Origin: an uncultured Eubacteriales bacterium
Lineage (GTDB): Bacteria > Bacillota > Clostridia > Monoglobales > Monoglobaceae
NCBI GenBank assembly: GCA_900552305.1
Contig: URZD01000001.1
Span: 1-42,251 of the forward strand
Length of the DNA stretch: 42,251 bases
Direction: 5' to 3'
Every line of letters begins with the position of its first letter. The first letter of the stretch is position 1. The notes beneath the pieces were generated by a model. That model did not search any database. It was given only the letters and a program-made list of their open reading frames with translations, and was not told where the DNA came from. Positions 33,143 to 42,251 of the stretch are shown here, one piece after another. The position numbers were made by a program, and so were the translations under genes.

Positions 33143-33646
33143 TTACCTCATCATTTTCAAAAGATTTTTTATGTTTATTCCGAGCCTTGTTTTGCCCATG
33201 CTCGCCGCGCGGCGCACCCGAGATATTCCTCTGCCGCTGTACCACATAACTACGTCAATCGGCTTTTTGAATATGCGCATAATCAGCCTTACGGGCATAA
33301 GAATTATTTTCAGCAGCGTTTCAGCCGTTTTGACAATGAATTTTATGATAATGCAGCTGACGTTAAGCAGGCGGTTTCCGATAATGAAAATATACAAAAA
33401 AACGCCCGCCGCGCCGCCTATAAATCCGTGCCAGCGTATTTCACCGCTGTTTTTAAAGTATGAGGCGTAAAACAGAATTGCCGCCGCCGCACCCAAAAAC
33501 AGTATATCCTCAAAATTTATAACAAAATCGTTCACCCGCACAATACGTCGGCTTATCCGCAGCAAATCGTAAAGAAATGCGCAAAAAAATCCCGCCGCGA
33601 TACAGGTCAGAAAAAAAATCATTTCCTTTGAAACGGTATTATACAT
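33143..33646 (-). CDS. yabQ: Spore cortex biosynthesis protein YabQ
   Basis: A 167-residue membrane protein with helices at about 7-25, 43-60 and 74-92 and a basic C-terminal tail (RGISRVRRAASMGKTRLGINIKNLL), the YabQ pattern. In Bacillus YabQ sits in the forespore outer membrane and is needed for spore cortex synthesis. ATG 33646 has GGAAGG 9 nt upstream; GTG 33652 is too close to that site. It follows yabP by 86 bp in the usual P-Q order. The expected next gene, divIC, is not there: a 257-bp stretch without a visible gene and then upp follow. Confidence 0.88.
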   Translation of the reverse strand: MYNTVSKEMIFFLTCIAAGFFCAFLYDLLRISRRIVRVNDFVINFEDILFLGAAAAILFYASYFKNSGEIRWHGFIGGAAGVFLYIFIIGNRLLNVSCIIIKFIVKTAETLLKIILMPVRLIMRIFKKPIDVVMWYSGRGISRVRRAASMGKTRLGINIKNLLKMMR

Positions 33647-33732
33647 AGCCACAGTCCTTCCGGGTCACACACAGAAACCAAAGCCGCCGCCCCTTGCCCC
33701 CGCGCGGGGCGGCGGGACCGGCACTCGGCTGC

Positions 33733-34014
33733 CTATCTGAAAATTCTGCCGAAAAATCCGCCGTGTTCCTCCTTGCGGCTGTCGGAATACAGAATACTGT
33801 CCACATCTCCGTCAATTTCAAGCTCTCCGTCCTCAACGCTCAGCTTGTTTATACGAAAATCCATGCCCTTTACCGTCATAGTACCGTCAACCGTGTATAT
33901 CACAACGGTATCGTCGTCAAAGCTCTCAACGTCCTCAACGCCGCTTACGCGCAGGCTTTGTCTGCCCTCCATGACAACTCTGTGAATCGCTGTATCCTTT
34001 TTATTTTCATCCAT
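33733..34014 (-). CDS. yabP: Sporulation protein YabP
   Basis: A 93-residue protein with the YabP/YqfC pattern: RQSLRVSGVEDVESFDDDTVVIYTVDGTMTVKG, then LSVEDGELEIDGDVDSILYSD. YabP is made in the mother cell and, with YabQ, is required for correct spore coat and cortex formation. The start ATG has GGAGG 9 nt upstream. Its presence together with yabQ is the main evidence in this window that the organism forms spores. Confidence 0.92.
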   Translation of the reverse strand: MDENKKDTAIHRVVMEGRQSLRVSGVEDVESFDDDTVVIYTVDGTMTVKGMDFRINKLSVEDGELEIDGDVDSILYSDSRKEEHGGFFGRIFR

Positions 34015-34060
34015 ATCGGCATACCTCCGTAATTTATTTTACACTTAAATATATGCGCCG

Positions 34061-34100
34061 TAAAAAGAAAATATGCGGAAAACCCTTTCGGGTCTCCGCA
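34061..34100 (-). terminator. Terminator of the mecA-like gene
   Basis: GCGGA/ACCC pairs with GGGT/TCCGC around a short loop (34074-34100). On the minus strand it is followed by ATATTTTCTTTTT. It starts 18 nt after the stop. Confidence 0.75.
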
Positions 34101-34117
34101 CAAGGATGTATAAGAAA

Positions 34118-34738
34118 TCACGCAAAATTTTTGGTTATGACCGAAATCGCGTCCGCGCCTATCATAACGGTGCCGTGCTCGGTCAGCACGCCCTGGAGCA
34201 TTAGCGGATTGTCGCACTTTTTGGCAAACTCGCTGAGTATGTTTTCAATCTCAAAAAAGCCGAACGAATCAATGGGGCGCAGCTCAAGGTAGAACGAGCC
34301 GCCGTATTTGTACAGTCGGCTGCCGCCGAGGTACAGTTCGCATATCTCGCTCACGCCGCAGCACAGCTCGTCAAAATCCTTAAACCTAAATATTCTGAGC
34401 AGAGGCTGCTGTTTCGCCTTTTTGCTCAGGCGAAATTCGGTCTGCTTTATGCGCTTGCCGCTTCGCGCAAGCTCGTTTGCAAGGTCGGAGCCGCCCGTCA
34501 GCTTGCTGATAATCATCACAAAGCCTTCGCCGCCCGCGTCAAGCGTTTCGACAAGCAGCTGCGCCCGCCCCACGCTGAAGTTTACGTCCTGTTCCGCCTG
34601 TTTAAGTGCAAACCAAAAAAGCTCCTGTGCCTCCGGCGAGTTGTCGGTAAACTTTTTAAGACTGACGTTCCACAGCCGTGTGTCCTCGCGGTTGATAACA
34701 ACCTTTATTTTATTTTCGCTTATCCGTTCAATCCTCAC
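34118..34738 (-). CDS. mecA: MecA-type adaptor protein for ClpC
   Basis: A 206-residue adaptor of the MecA/NegA family. The N-terminal part matches MecA (RIERISENKIKVVINREDTRLWNVSLKKF), with a charged linker (about 95-120) and a C-terminal ClpC-binding domain (about 120-206: YLELRPIDSFGFFEIENILSEFA). MecA delivers substrates to the ClpCP protease. I set the start at GTG 34738, because AGGGGG lies 8 nt upstream and family members begin MRIERIS. An in-frame ATG at 34768 lies inside the -10 box and cannot be used from that promoter. Confidence 0.88.
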   Translation of the reverse strand: MRIERISENKIKVVINREDTRLWNVSLKKFTDNSPEAQELFWFALKQAEQDVNFSVGRAQLLVETLDAGGEGFVMIISKLTGGSDLANELARSGKRIKQTEFRLSKKAKQQPLLRIFRFKDFDELCCGVSEICELYLGGSRLYKYGGSFYLELRPIDSFGFFEIENILSEFAKKCDNPLMLQGVLTEHGTVMIGADAISVITKNFA

Positions 34739-34766
34739 GCGGAGCGCCCCCTTTGCTTTTTTTACC

Positions 34767-34795
34767 ATTATACAATAATTTTTTTGATTTGAAAA
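34767..34795 (-). promoter_or_regulatory. Sigma-A promoter of mecA
   Basis: Minus strand: -35 TTTTCA (34795-34790), 17-nt spacer, -10 TATAAT (34772-34767). The message would begin at about 34760, giving a leader of about 22 nt to GTG 34738. Confidence 0.75.
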
Positions 34796-34897
34796 GACTT
34801 ATTTTTTGCCAAATCAGTTTTTATCTTCAAAATCGGTCAAAAACACATATTTTTTTAAATTTTGAGGATAATAAACTATGTTTTCTGAAATTTAGTG

Positions 34898-34926
34898 TTG
34901 AAATTTTCACTCGTTTATGATATTAT
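34898..34926 (+). promoter_or_regulatory. Sigma-A promoter of 6S RNA
   Basis: -35 TTGAAA (34898-34903), 17-nt spacer, -10 TATTAT (34921-34926). It is placed correctly for a start at about 34934-34936. Confidence 0.75.
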
Positions 34927-34935
34927 ATATTATAG

Positions 34936-35130
34936 AATATTCCCTGCGATGTTCGTAAATGCGGATTAATGTAAAACCAACATTTTTTTAAACGGGACTT
35001 TCTCTCCGGGTGCGGCGCAAATGCCTCCCGCCGTCAGGCGGCCAGTGGACTTGTAATGTATTCGGGAAATAACCCACCTGCCATGCAGGTCTTTACCTTA
35101 ACCCAGTTACGGCATATGCGGGGATATTTT
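34936..35130 (+). ncRNA. ssrS: 6S RNA
   Basis: About 195 nt on the plus strand between divergent mecA and the glnN terminator. The 5' end contains GATGTTCGTAAA, the hallmark near the 5' end of 6S RNAs, and the 3' end contains GGCATATGCGGGGATATT. The two ends pair (34936-34944 with 35120-35128). Inside, 35017-35025 pairs with 35111-35119 (one mismatch), CCGCC/GGCGG forms a small hairpin near 35029-35042 and ACCTGC/GCAGGT forms another at about 35076-35090. It has its own promoter, and a T-rich end TTTTTGTTTTTT follows. 6S RNA imitates an open promoter and sequesters sigma-A RNA polymerase in stationary phase. The call rests on recognised motifs, length and rod-like folding, not on a covariance search. 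Confidence 0.8.
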
Positions 35131-35259
35131 TGTTTTTTAATAATCGGGAGCTTTACCCACGGTACAAAAATATGAAAATCTGTACTTGCGAGCTGCAAAA
35201 ACAAGAAAAACTGTATAAATGCACAAAAAACGGTTTTAAAACGTAAAAAACCGTCGAAA

Positions 35260-35313
35260 GCCAAAAAAAATAATAAAAGTAAAGTCACCCCCACGGCAAG
35301 CGCCGCGGGGGTG
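35260..35313 (-). terminator. Terminator of glnN
   Basis: 12-bp stem with one mismatch (35286-35297 with 35302-35313). On the minus strand it is followed by TTTACTTTTATTATTTTTTTT. It begins 18 nt after the glnN stop. Another 8-bp hairpin (35230-35237 with 35247-35254) lies further downstream. I see nothing else between 35140 and 35260. Confidence 0.88.
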
Positions 35314-35331
35314 GTTTAAAATTGCGTTTTT

Positions 35332-37422
<2,091 letters not shown>

Positions 37423-37475
37423 TTTTGTCCTCCGTTTTTGTATTTGCGAGCCTGCTTCCCCAAGCTCACCCTTTC

Positions 37476-37521
37476 ATTATATAATAGAAAGTGTAGGTTT
37501 GTCAATCGCGATATTTGCGAT
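37476..37521 (-). promoter_or_regulatory. glnN promoter with upstream palindrome
   Basis: Minus strand: -35 TTGACA (37505-37500), 18-nt spacer, -10 TATAAT (37481-37476). Directly upstream, ATCGC (37505-37509) and GCGAT (37517-37521) form an inverted repeat with a 7-nt spacer that touches the -35 box. It is a candidate site for a nitrogen regulator. Confidence 0.75.
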
Positions 37522-37579
37522 AAAGTCCGAATTTTGCCTTTCCGAATGCGAAAAGACTGCTGTTTCTTACCTTGCGCGG

Positions 37580-38413
37580 CTATTCAAAAGCAACGCGCGA
37601 GTTTGCGGCGATTTTAATTGTTTTGCCGCAGCGGTAGTCGTACAGCCATACATCCGTTGCTGTCGGGTTTATTGCAAAACTGCCGTCCGAGGCAAATATA
37701 AGCGAACAAAAAGCCTGTACGTAATCGTAAATTTCAATATTTGTCGCATACCATATGTCATCCCTGCCGCCGACCTTTTCCGCAAAGTCCTCAATAAGCT
37801 CCCAGTTATTGTCGTTGTCAAATTCGTAGCTGTGACCCCAAAGGTAGAACAGATACGGGATGCGATCCGGCGATGTGTTTAAAAAACGCTCGGTCAGCTC
37901 GGAAAGGCGGCTGTCGTTGTGGTGACAGGTAGGCTTAAGCCGCAGCCAGTCGGTCGGTATATCAAAGCTACATGACGATATTATAGTCCTGCAGTATTTT
38001 ATGTCGGACAGCTCAAGTATTTTAACCGCGGCATCATTAAATGTTCCGAACGGATATGCGCCGCCGCGGACAGGCATACCGGTAAGCTTTTCAAGATTAT
38101 GCTTATCCGCGGCAATGTCATACATAGCCGCAGCGGCGGAAACGTCGCTCCAAAAGCAGTGTTCCATTCCGTGCAGCGCAACCTCGTTCCCCGAACCGGT
38201 GTAAAGTTTTGCCGCTTCCGAATTGGTGAGATACGACTTGCCCGGCACGTCATTCACCGAAAGCCTGCCGCTGTTCAGATTAAAGGTACCCTTCAGACCG
38301 TTTTTTGACATAATATCAATCAGTCGTATATCCTGGCGTACGCCGTCATCATAGCTGAGCGTAAGCGCCTTGCCGCGGCCGTTCGGAAACCGCATAAAAA
38401 ATCCCTGTATCAT
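37580..38413 (-). CDS. Polysaccharide deacetylase (CE4-like) family protein
   Basis: A 277-residue protein with the NodB-homology fold. Motif 1 is LSYDDGV with Asp22-Asp23, and motif 2 is LHGMEH with His81 and His85, the expected zinc ligands. A later GHSYEF fits the C-terminal His motif. Such enzymes remove acetyl groups from peptidoglycan or other N-acetylated glycans. No signal peptide is evident, so it is cytoplasmic or acts on a soluble sugar. ATG 38413 is used because GGGGG lies 8 nt upstream; TTG 38428 overlaps that site. It follows the WalI-like gene by about 25 bp on the same strand. Confidence 0.8.
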   Translation of the reverse strand: MIQGFFMRFPNGRGKALTLSYDDGVRQDIRLIDIMSKNGLKGTFNLNSGRLSVNDVPGKSYLTNSEAAKLYTGSGNEVALHGMEHCFWSDVSAAAAMYDIAADKHNLEKLTGMPVRGGAYPFGTFNDAAVKILELSDIKYCRTIISSCSFDIPTDWLRLKPTCHHNDSRLSELTERFLNTSPDRIPYLFYLWGHSYEFDNDNNWELIEDFAEKVGGRDDIWYATNIEIYDYVQAFCSLIFASDGSFAINPTATDVWLYDYRCGKTIKIAANSRVAFE

Positions 38414-38438
38414 TGTAAATACCCCCAAAAAATGTTGT

Positions 38439-39281
38439 TTATGAATCTATATAATTGCCGTTTCTTGCGTCATAGTACAGGATAAGACCGGAATCGGTCG
38501 CAATCTGCCATACCGGAATCGCAAGAATGTTACGGTAATTTTCCGAGCCCTGACCTATGTAATAGCCGTGCTTTATGCTGACAATGGTGTGTTGCTTATT
38601 TTTGTCAAGCAGCGGATTTTTGACTATATCCATAAGTATACTGCTTATCTTGAAGTATTTGGCGGAGTGACCCGACGCGCTTATGCCGGAGACAAGGTTT
38701 TTGCCGCTGATACCGCATATGCCGTCCTTTGAAATATCAAACGACAGATACGAGTCAAAAAAGACCGAGCCGCTGTACTCCACCGTAAAAATTGCCTTTA
38801 TCGTGTTGCCGCCCATGTTTATTCCGTTGAATTTGTAGGAGCGCGAATCTATACCGAGCCTTTCAAGCTCGCTGCGGCAGAGCTTTTCTATCGTGCCCGC
38901 GGACATATCGGAGAGCGGAGCGGTCGGCTTTGAATCCTCGTAGCGGAACTCCGCGCCGCCGATATGCAGACTTCGGCTGCCGGAGATATATCCGCCGTCC
39001 TCGGAAGCGGTATAGCTGCCGCCGAGCAGCTTTGTTACAAAGTCGTCGTTGCTTTCCGACATTTTTTCAAGGTAGCAGTCCGACATCTCGGGGGATTCGG
39101 GCAGCTCAAGGTCTGGGGCGAGAAATATCATGTTCCGCTGCAAAAATGCCGTTACGCTGCTGTCGGTTTCCTTCTTGACCTCGCGCTCCTGACCTATAAT
39201 ATGGCAAAGAAGCGCGGCAAGCAGAGCGTCAATAACTATGAGTATGATTATAAATACCGTTTTAAGCCGCCGTAAATCCAT
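38439..39281 (-). CDS. WalI (YycI)-like membrane protein
   Basis: A 280-residue protein with an N-terminal signal-anchor helix (about 7-29, preceded by MDLRRLKT, as in YycI) and an extracytoplasmic part with two similar alpha/beta lobes (about 60-150 and 155-280). The C-terminal IPVWQIATDSGLILYYDARNGNYI matches the YycH/YycI-type (PepSY-like) end. WalH and WalI bind the WalK kinase in Bacillus and restrain it. It follows the WalH-like gene, the normal H-I order, but a terminator lies between them and no walRK genes are in view. Confidence 0.65.
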   Translation of the reverse strand: MDLRRLKTVFIIILIVIDALLAALLCHIIGQEREVKKETDSSVTAFLQRNMIFLAPDLELPESPEMSDCYLEKMSESNDDFVTKLLGGSYTASEDGGYISGSRSLHIGGAEFRYEDSKPTAPLSDMSAGTIEKLCRSELERLGIDSRSYKFNGINMGGNTIKAIFTVEYSGSVFFDSYLSFDISKDGICGISGKNLVSGISASGHSAKYFKISSILMDIVKNPLLDKNKQHTIVSIKHGYYIGQGSENYRNILAIPVWQIATDSGLILYYDARNGNYIDS

Positions 39282-39382
39282 TTCCCGTCACCGTCCTTCC
39301 TTTTTATTTTTAGTTAGCCGAAATCGGAAATTCGTTTCTCAAAATCGGAGTGCGGACTGATTCCTTGGCTAATCGGCAGAAA

Positions 39383-39480
39383 GCCGCATTTCTGTGTAGT
39401 GCCGTTTTAAAGCGCTGCGCAAAACCGGCTGAAATCCGTATTTCTGTACTGCATTGCTTTAAAACACTGCGTAAAAACCG
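39383..39480. repeat. Imperfect direct repeat, two copies of about 45 bp
   Basis: 39383-39426 and 39435-39480 share ATTTCTGT, TTTAAA, CTGCG and AAAACCG in the same order with several changes. They lie in the WalH-WalI gap next to the terminator. Function unknown. Confidence 0.5.
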
Positions 39481-39496
39481 CCGCCGCAGACGGCGG
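39473..39496 (-). terminator. Terminator after the WalH-like gene
   Basis: CCGCCG (39481-39486) pairs with CGGCGG (39491-39496), loop of 4. On the minus strand the stem is followed by CGG and then TTTTT. It lies 14 nt after the stop of the WalH-like gene. Confidence 0.7.
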
Positions 39497-39510
39497 GGGA
39501 CCTTTTTGCA

Positions 39511-40950
39511 TTATTCGCCCATGATTTTCCATGAGACATTTTTTTCCGTTCCGTCCGCGTTCCTCGCATCGTAAACAAGCGACCCGCCGGTTATGATAAC
39601 CGTTTTAGGGTTTTCGTTGCAAAATGCGTCAACCGCGTCCGCAAATGCGCCGCTTTCTGTGTGGGTATCGGTCTTTTCGATATTCCGCACGCAGATTTTA
39701 AGTCTTGTTACCGTACCGCCGGAGATTTCGGCGTCTATCGCATAGCCGTCCGCGGTTTCCACCTTGTTGCCGTCAACATAGTAGTCAAGTCCAAGAAAAA
39801 CATCGGAGTTGTCAATACTCATCGCCGGGACAGCCGTAAATTTAAGGCTGAAATCGGCTGCGGAAAGGTTTATGTCGCAAAGTCGGAATACCTTGTCGGT
39901 TATGCTCATAAATTCCGCGGTAGGCGTGTAAATGTCCGTACTGCCTGATTTTGCGCTGTCGGCAGCGGCAAGAGCCTTGTAGTCGATAATGCCGTCGGGA
40001 CTTACGCTGAGCGTCCCGCCGTCTCCCACAAACACAAGCGCACCGTTTTTGTCAGTGTACTGCCTTATCGTGTTTGGGTTGAAATTAAAAATGTTCAAAA
40101 GCTCATTGGAAAATTCAGTGTTCCGTATCAGATTCAGTCCGTGAGCAAAATTCCACGGCACACCGCATTTTATTGCCGCGGCAGCAAGCGGCGCTTTGGG
40201 GATAACCAGCATGGGCGAAAGCGCCGTGCGGAATTGCCGCCCCGCGTCACCGCTGAATTCATAGGCGAAGCTGCACGGCGTTCCCGTAAAGTTTGCAATA
40301 TCGCCGAGTACCTCGCCGAAGGCGGAGGATGCGGCGACACATTCCGCCTTGACTATTTTTCCGTCCGTATCGGGAATATATGCGGTAATGCTGCCCGTAC
40401 TTTGGGCAGCAATGAACATCTGCGAATATACCGCAAGATTTTTGAGCATGGGACTGTCCTTTATTCCGTTGAACTGTGCGTCAAAGCTGACCGATCGTTC
40501 GCACGGGTATTTTACATAAAACTGCGCGGCGGACAAAAGCCTTTTTGTCTCCGCTGTGTTTTCGAGCCTTGTGTATACCGTATCCGAGGAGTGAAGGCTG
40601 TTTATCACTCTGTTTACCGCCTCGACCGTTTTTGCGTAGCCGGGATTTTCCGCACCGAGTATGTAGCGTACGTTGTCACGACCTATAAGAATAAGCTCCG
40701 GCTCGGAAAGTCCGGAGAATGTTGTCAGAGCGTTTTCCGAGGTGAACTCGCTGCTTTCAGCGCCAAGACCGACTGAGCTGAGCGAGAAGGCGGGAAGTCC
40801 GTCATCAGTACTGCCCAGGCGAGTTACCGAGTATGTGAGTACAGCGCATAGAAGGCATAATACTATTATAAGACCGGTTTTGAATTTTTCAAAGAACTTT
40901 TTTTTGTCATATGCCGAAAGTCGCAGCCTTTTTTCTTTTTTTATTTTCAT
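39511..40950 (-). CDS. WalH (YycH)-like membrane protein
   Basis: A 479-residue protein with a basic cytoplasmic N-terminus, one signal-anchor helix (about 24-44) and a large extracellular part. The NIFNFNPNTIRQYTDKNGALVFVGDGGTLSVSPDGIIDY segment (split here only for description) is the recognisable YycH pattern: FNFNPNTIRQY followed by a glycine-rich strand pair. YycH proteins act with YycI on the WalK sensor, which governs wall turnover. ATG 40950 has AAGGAGG 8 nt upstream, and the longer frame from 41034 has no such site. The amidase nearby fits a cell-wall context, but the kinase and regulator genes are absent here. Confidence 0.75.
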   Translation of the reverse strand: MKIKKEKRLRLSAYDKKKFFEKFKTGLIIVLCLLCAVLTYSVTRLGSTDDGLPAFSLSSVGLGAESSEFTSENALTTFSGLSEPELILIGRDNVRYILGAENPGYAKTVEAVNRVINSLHSSDTVYTRLENTAETKRLLSAAQFYVKYPCERSVSFDAQFNGIKDSPMLKNLAVYSQMFIAAQSTGSITAYIPDTDGKIVKAECVAASSAFGEVLGDIANFTGTPCSFAYEFSGDAGRQFRTALSPMLVIPKAPLAAAAIKCGVPWNFAHGLNLIRNTEFSNELLNIFNFNPNTIRQYTDKNGALVFVGDGGTLSVSPDGIIDYKALAAADSAKSGSTDIYTPTAEFMSITDKVFRLCDINLSAADFSLKFTAVPAMSIDNSDVFLGLDYYVDGNKVETADGYAIDAEISGGTVTRLKICVRNIEKTDTHTESGAFADAVDAFCNENPKTVIITGGSLVYDARNADGTEKNVSWKIMGE

Positions 40951-41053
40951 GTGCCGTACCTCCTTCCACTCATCGGATTTATATATGCGGGTATAAAACA
41001 AAAGCGGCATCCCACGGTGCCTGTCAACAAGCAAGATGCCGCTTTAAATTCGT

Positions 41054-41536
41054 TTATTTTGTCAGCGATTTGATAATGTCAAAAAGATTGTAGTTGTATT
41101 TTGTTACCGAAAGCCTTAAAAGCTGGGTCTGCCCGCCGTTTTCCGCGCGGACAAGAATATTGTTTCCGCCCTGCGCAAGGTTTACGGTATTCATGAACTG
41201 ACCCGATGCGCCTATCGTTACCGTAGCCTCGGTATACGCGCTCTGTCTTGCTCCGTTTGCGTCAACGTACTGTGTCTCGTTGTAAATCTTTCTGTAAAGA
41301 TTCGCCGTTGCGTCATGCCAGTAGAGAGTGACCGCTGTACCCTCCTTGCCGTAACCCGAGATTATGTAGTTCGCGTTGAAGGTGGAGTCCTTCTGATTCG
41401 GCGGGTTGGTAACCACTATCAAATCGTACGAATTGCCGACAGCGTCGCTTGCAATCGTGTCAGGTGCGGCAAACGCGCCGAGCGGTATGCAAATAAAAAG
41501 CAAAATCAAAACAAAAGCCATATATATTTTTTTCAT
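41054..41536 (-). CDS. Small secreted protein with Ig-like domain
   Basis: A 160-residue protein with a signal peptide (about 1-24, AFA-AP) and one beta-sandwich domain (about 35-145) of bacterial Ig-like type, judged from VTNPPNQKDSTFNANYIISGYGKEGTAVTLYW-type strands and the closing GGNNILVRAENGGQTQLLRLSVTK. GGGAG lies 8 nt before ATG 41536. No enzyme motif. It is upstream of the WalH-like gene on the same strand with a gap of about 100 bp, and may be exported to the wall. Family membership is a guess; the existence of the gene is secure. Confidence 0.7.
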   Translation of the reverse strand: MKKIYMAFVLILLFICIPLGAFAAPDTIASDAVGNSYDLIVVTNPPNQKDSTFNANYIISGYGKEGTAVTLYWHDATANLYRKIYNETQYVDANGARQSAYTEATVTIGASGQFMNTVNLAQGGNNILVRAENGGQTQLLRLSVTKYNYNLFDIIKSLTK

Positions 41537-41730
41537 AAATACTGCTCCCATAAGAAAAATTTTAATTTCAAATTCTGTTTTCCGCCGTGAATGCGGAAAG
41601 CCGAAAGGGTATAGCTTTAATTAAAAAATAAATTGCGTAAACAACAAATCCGCAGCAAAAAAATCCTCGCTTAAAACAGAATTTTTATTGTCAAAGCCGA
41701 TTCTCTTACTTTTTTATTTTTCGTATGCTC

Positions 41731-41736
41731 AGTATA
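41731..41736 (-). promoter_or_regulatory. Likely -10 box for the Ig-like protein gene
   Basis: TATACT on the minus strand (41736-41731) preceded by TGC, an extended -10 element. The -35 is poor. The 41537-41860 gap contains no gene; it carries this promoter and, for the amidase on the plus strand, a TATTAT-like box near 41815. Confidence 0.5.
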
Positions 41737-41860
41737 GCACACTAATGTTACAAAGCCATTACACCCGCATTACATTTTTCTAAAACCTCGGGGACAGCTG
41801 CAACCTTTTTGCATATTATATATAAAAGCCGAAATTTCGAGGAAAGGAGACAGTTATTAT

Positions 41861-42251
41861 ATGAAAATTTTTATCGATCCCGGTCACGGCGGGCCTAATC
41901 CCGGTGCGGTTGCCAACGGCGTTACGGAGGAATATGTAAACCTTAACGTGTCGCTGGAGCTTGCGCGCTTGCTGCGTGAGGCAGGCTTTGACGTTATGAT
42001 TTACAGAACCACTCAGAACGAAAATGTCCTTCCCGAGCGGAACGCCGACCTCCGCAACAGAGCCGCAATGGCTAACAGCTGGGGCGCGGACTACTTTATC
42101 AGTATTCACACAAACAGCTCGGTAATACCTTCTGCTCAAGGGGTGGAGGCATATGTATACCGCCTCGGCGGCACGGCAGAGGAGCTTGCGCAGTCGATTG
42201 TGGACTCGGTTTCAGATGAGCTCGGCTCGGTCAACCGCGGCGTTATGGCGG
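41861..42251 (+). CDS. N-acetylmuramoyl-L-alanine amidase (Amidase_3), partial
   Basis: The window ends inside this gene; 130 codons are visible. The zinc-binding residues of the Amidase_3 fold are in place: His9 in IDPGHGG, Glu24 in GVTEEYVNL and His83 in ISIHTNSS. The enzyme cuts the bond between muramic acid and the stem peptide of peptidoglycan. The ATG has AAAGGAG about 11 nt upstream. There is no signal peptide at this start, as in CwlD-less phage-type or spore-type amidases in which the catalytic domain comes first; the missing C-terminus may hold wall-binding modules. Confidence 0.93.
   Translation, partial: MKIFIDPGHGGPNPGAVANGVTEEYVNLNVSLELARLLREAGFDVMIYRTTQNENVLPERNADLRNRAAMANSWGADYFISIHTNSSVIPSAQGVEAYVYRLGGTAEELAQSIVDSVSDELGSVNRGVMA

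Noticed and set aside
34936..35130. Riboswitch, RNase P or SRP RNA as the identity of the structured region
   Set aside because: No known riboswitch core, RNase P or SRP consensus could be matched, the region is not upstream of a gene on the plus strand, and the 6S end motifs fit better.
35034..35294. 86-codon open frame on the minus strand between mecA and glnN
   Set aside because: It overlaps 6S RNA and the glnN terminator and encodes a Phe/Leu-rich peptide with no ribosome site.

Overview
The window looks like a chromosomal segment of an anaerobic, spore-forming member of the Clostridia, probably a gut polysaccharide degrader. The signs are the sporulation genes yabP and yabQ, a type III glutamine synthetase, a MecA-type adaptor, a 6S RNA, WalH/WalI-like proteins, strong Shine-Dalgarno sites with some GTG starts, and secreted proteins carrying SLH and copper-amine-oxidase-like N-terminal domains. 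The species cannot be fixed from the sequence alone.

Region 1 (1-8,600) starts with tRNA-Asn(GTT) and its terminator. It continues as a module typical of integrative conjugative elements: parB, a RelE/HigB-like toxin and a ParA/CpaE-like protein with a ruined Walker A motif form a tightly coupled operon. These are followed by a membrane-anchored surface protein, a sortase, a secreted transglutaminase-like protein and a thioester/Cna-B adhesin. The adhesin stops exactly where an IS110-family transposase fragment begins, so its cell-wall anchor is missing. No integrase or conjugation gene is in view, so this is an edge or a remnant of a mobile element.

Region 2 (8,615-31,900) is a glycan-utilisation locus in two divergent halves. 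The minus-strand half holds a cytoplasmic GH30 enzyme and a YesMN-type sensor kinase/response regulator pair; an AraC regulator is divergent from the GH30 gene. The plus-strand half holds a short orphan binding lipoprotein, an LplABC-type sugar ABC importer (no ATPase gene), two tandem paralogous secreted repeat proteins, a modular GH10 enzyme, an SLH surface protein, a large secreted protein of unknown function and a cytoplasmic GH130 phosphorylase/mannosidase. The inferred scheme is extracellular cleavage at the S-layer (GH10), import of oligosaccharides, sensing through YesMN, and internal breakdown by GH30 and GH130. The locus ends in a cluster of strong hairpins.

Region 3 (32,100-42,251) is housekeeping, mostly on the minus strand: upp, yabQ, yabP and mecA, then a plus-strand 6S RNA, then minus-strand glnN, a CE4-type deacetylase, WalI-like and WalH-like proteins and a small secreted Ig-like protein. 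The window ends inside a plus-strand N-acetylmuramoyl-L-alanine amidase. Clear sigma-A promoters could be read for GH30, araC, the orphan lipoprotein, upp, mecA, 6S RNA and glnN.
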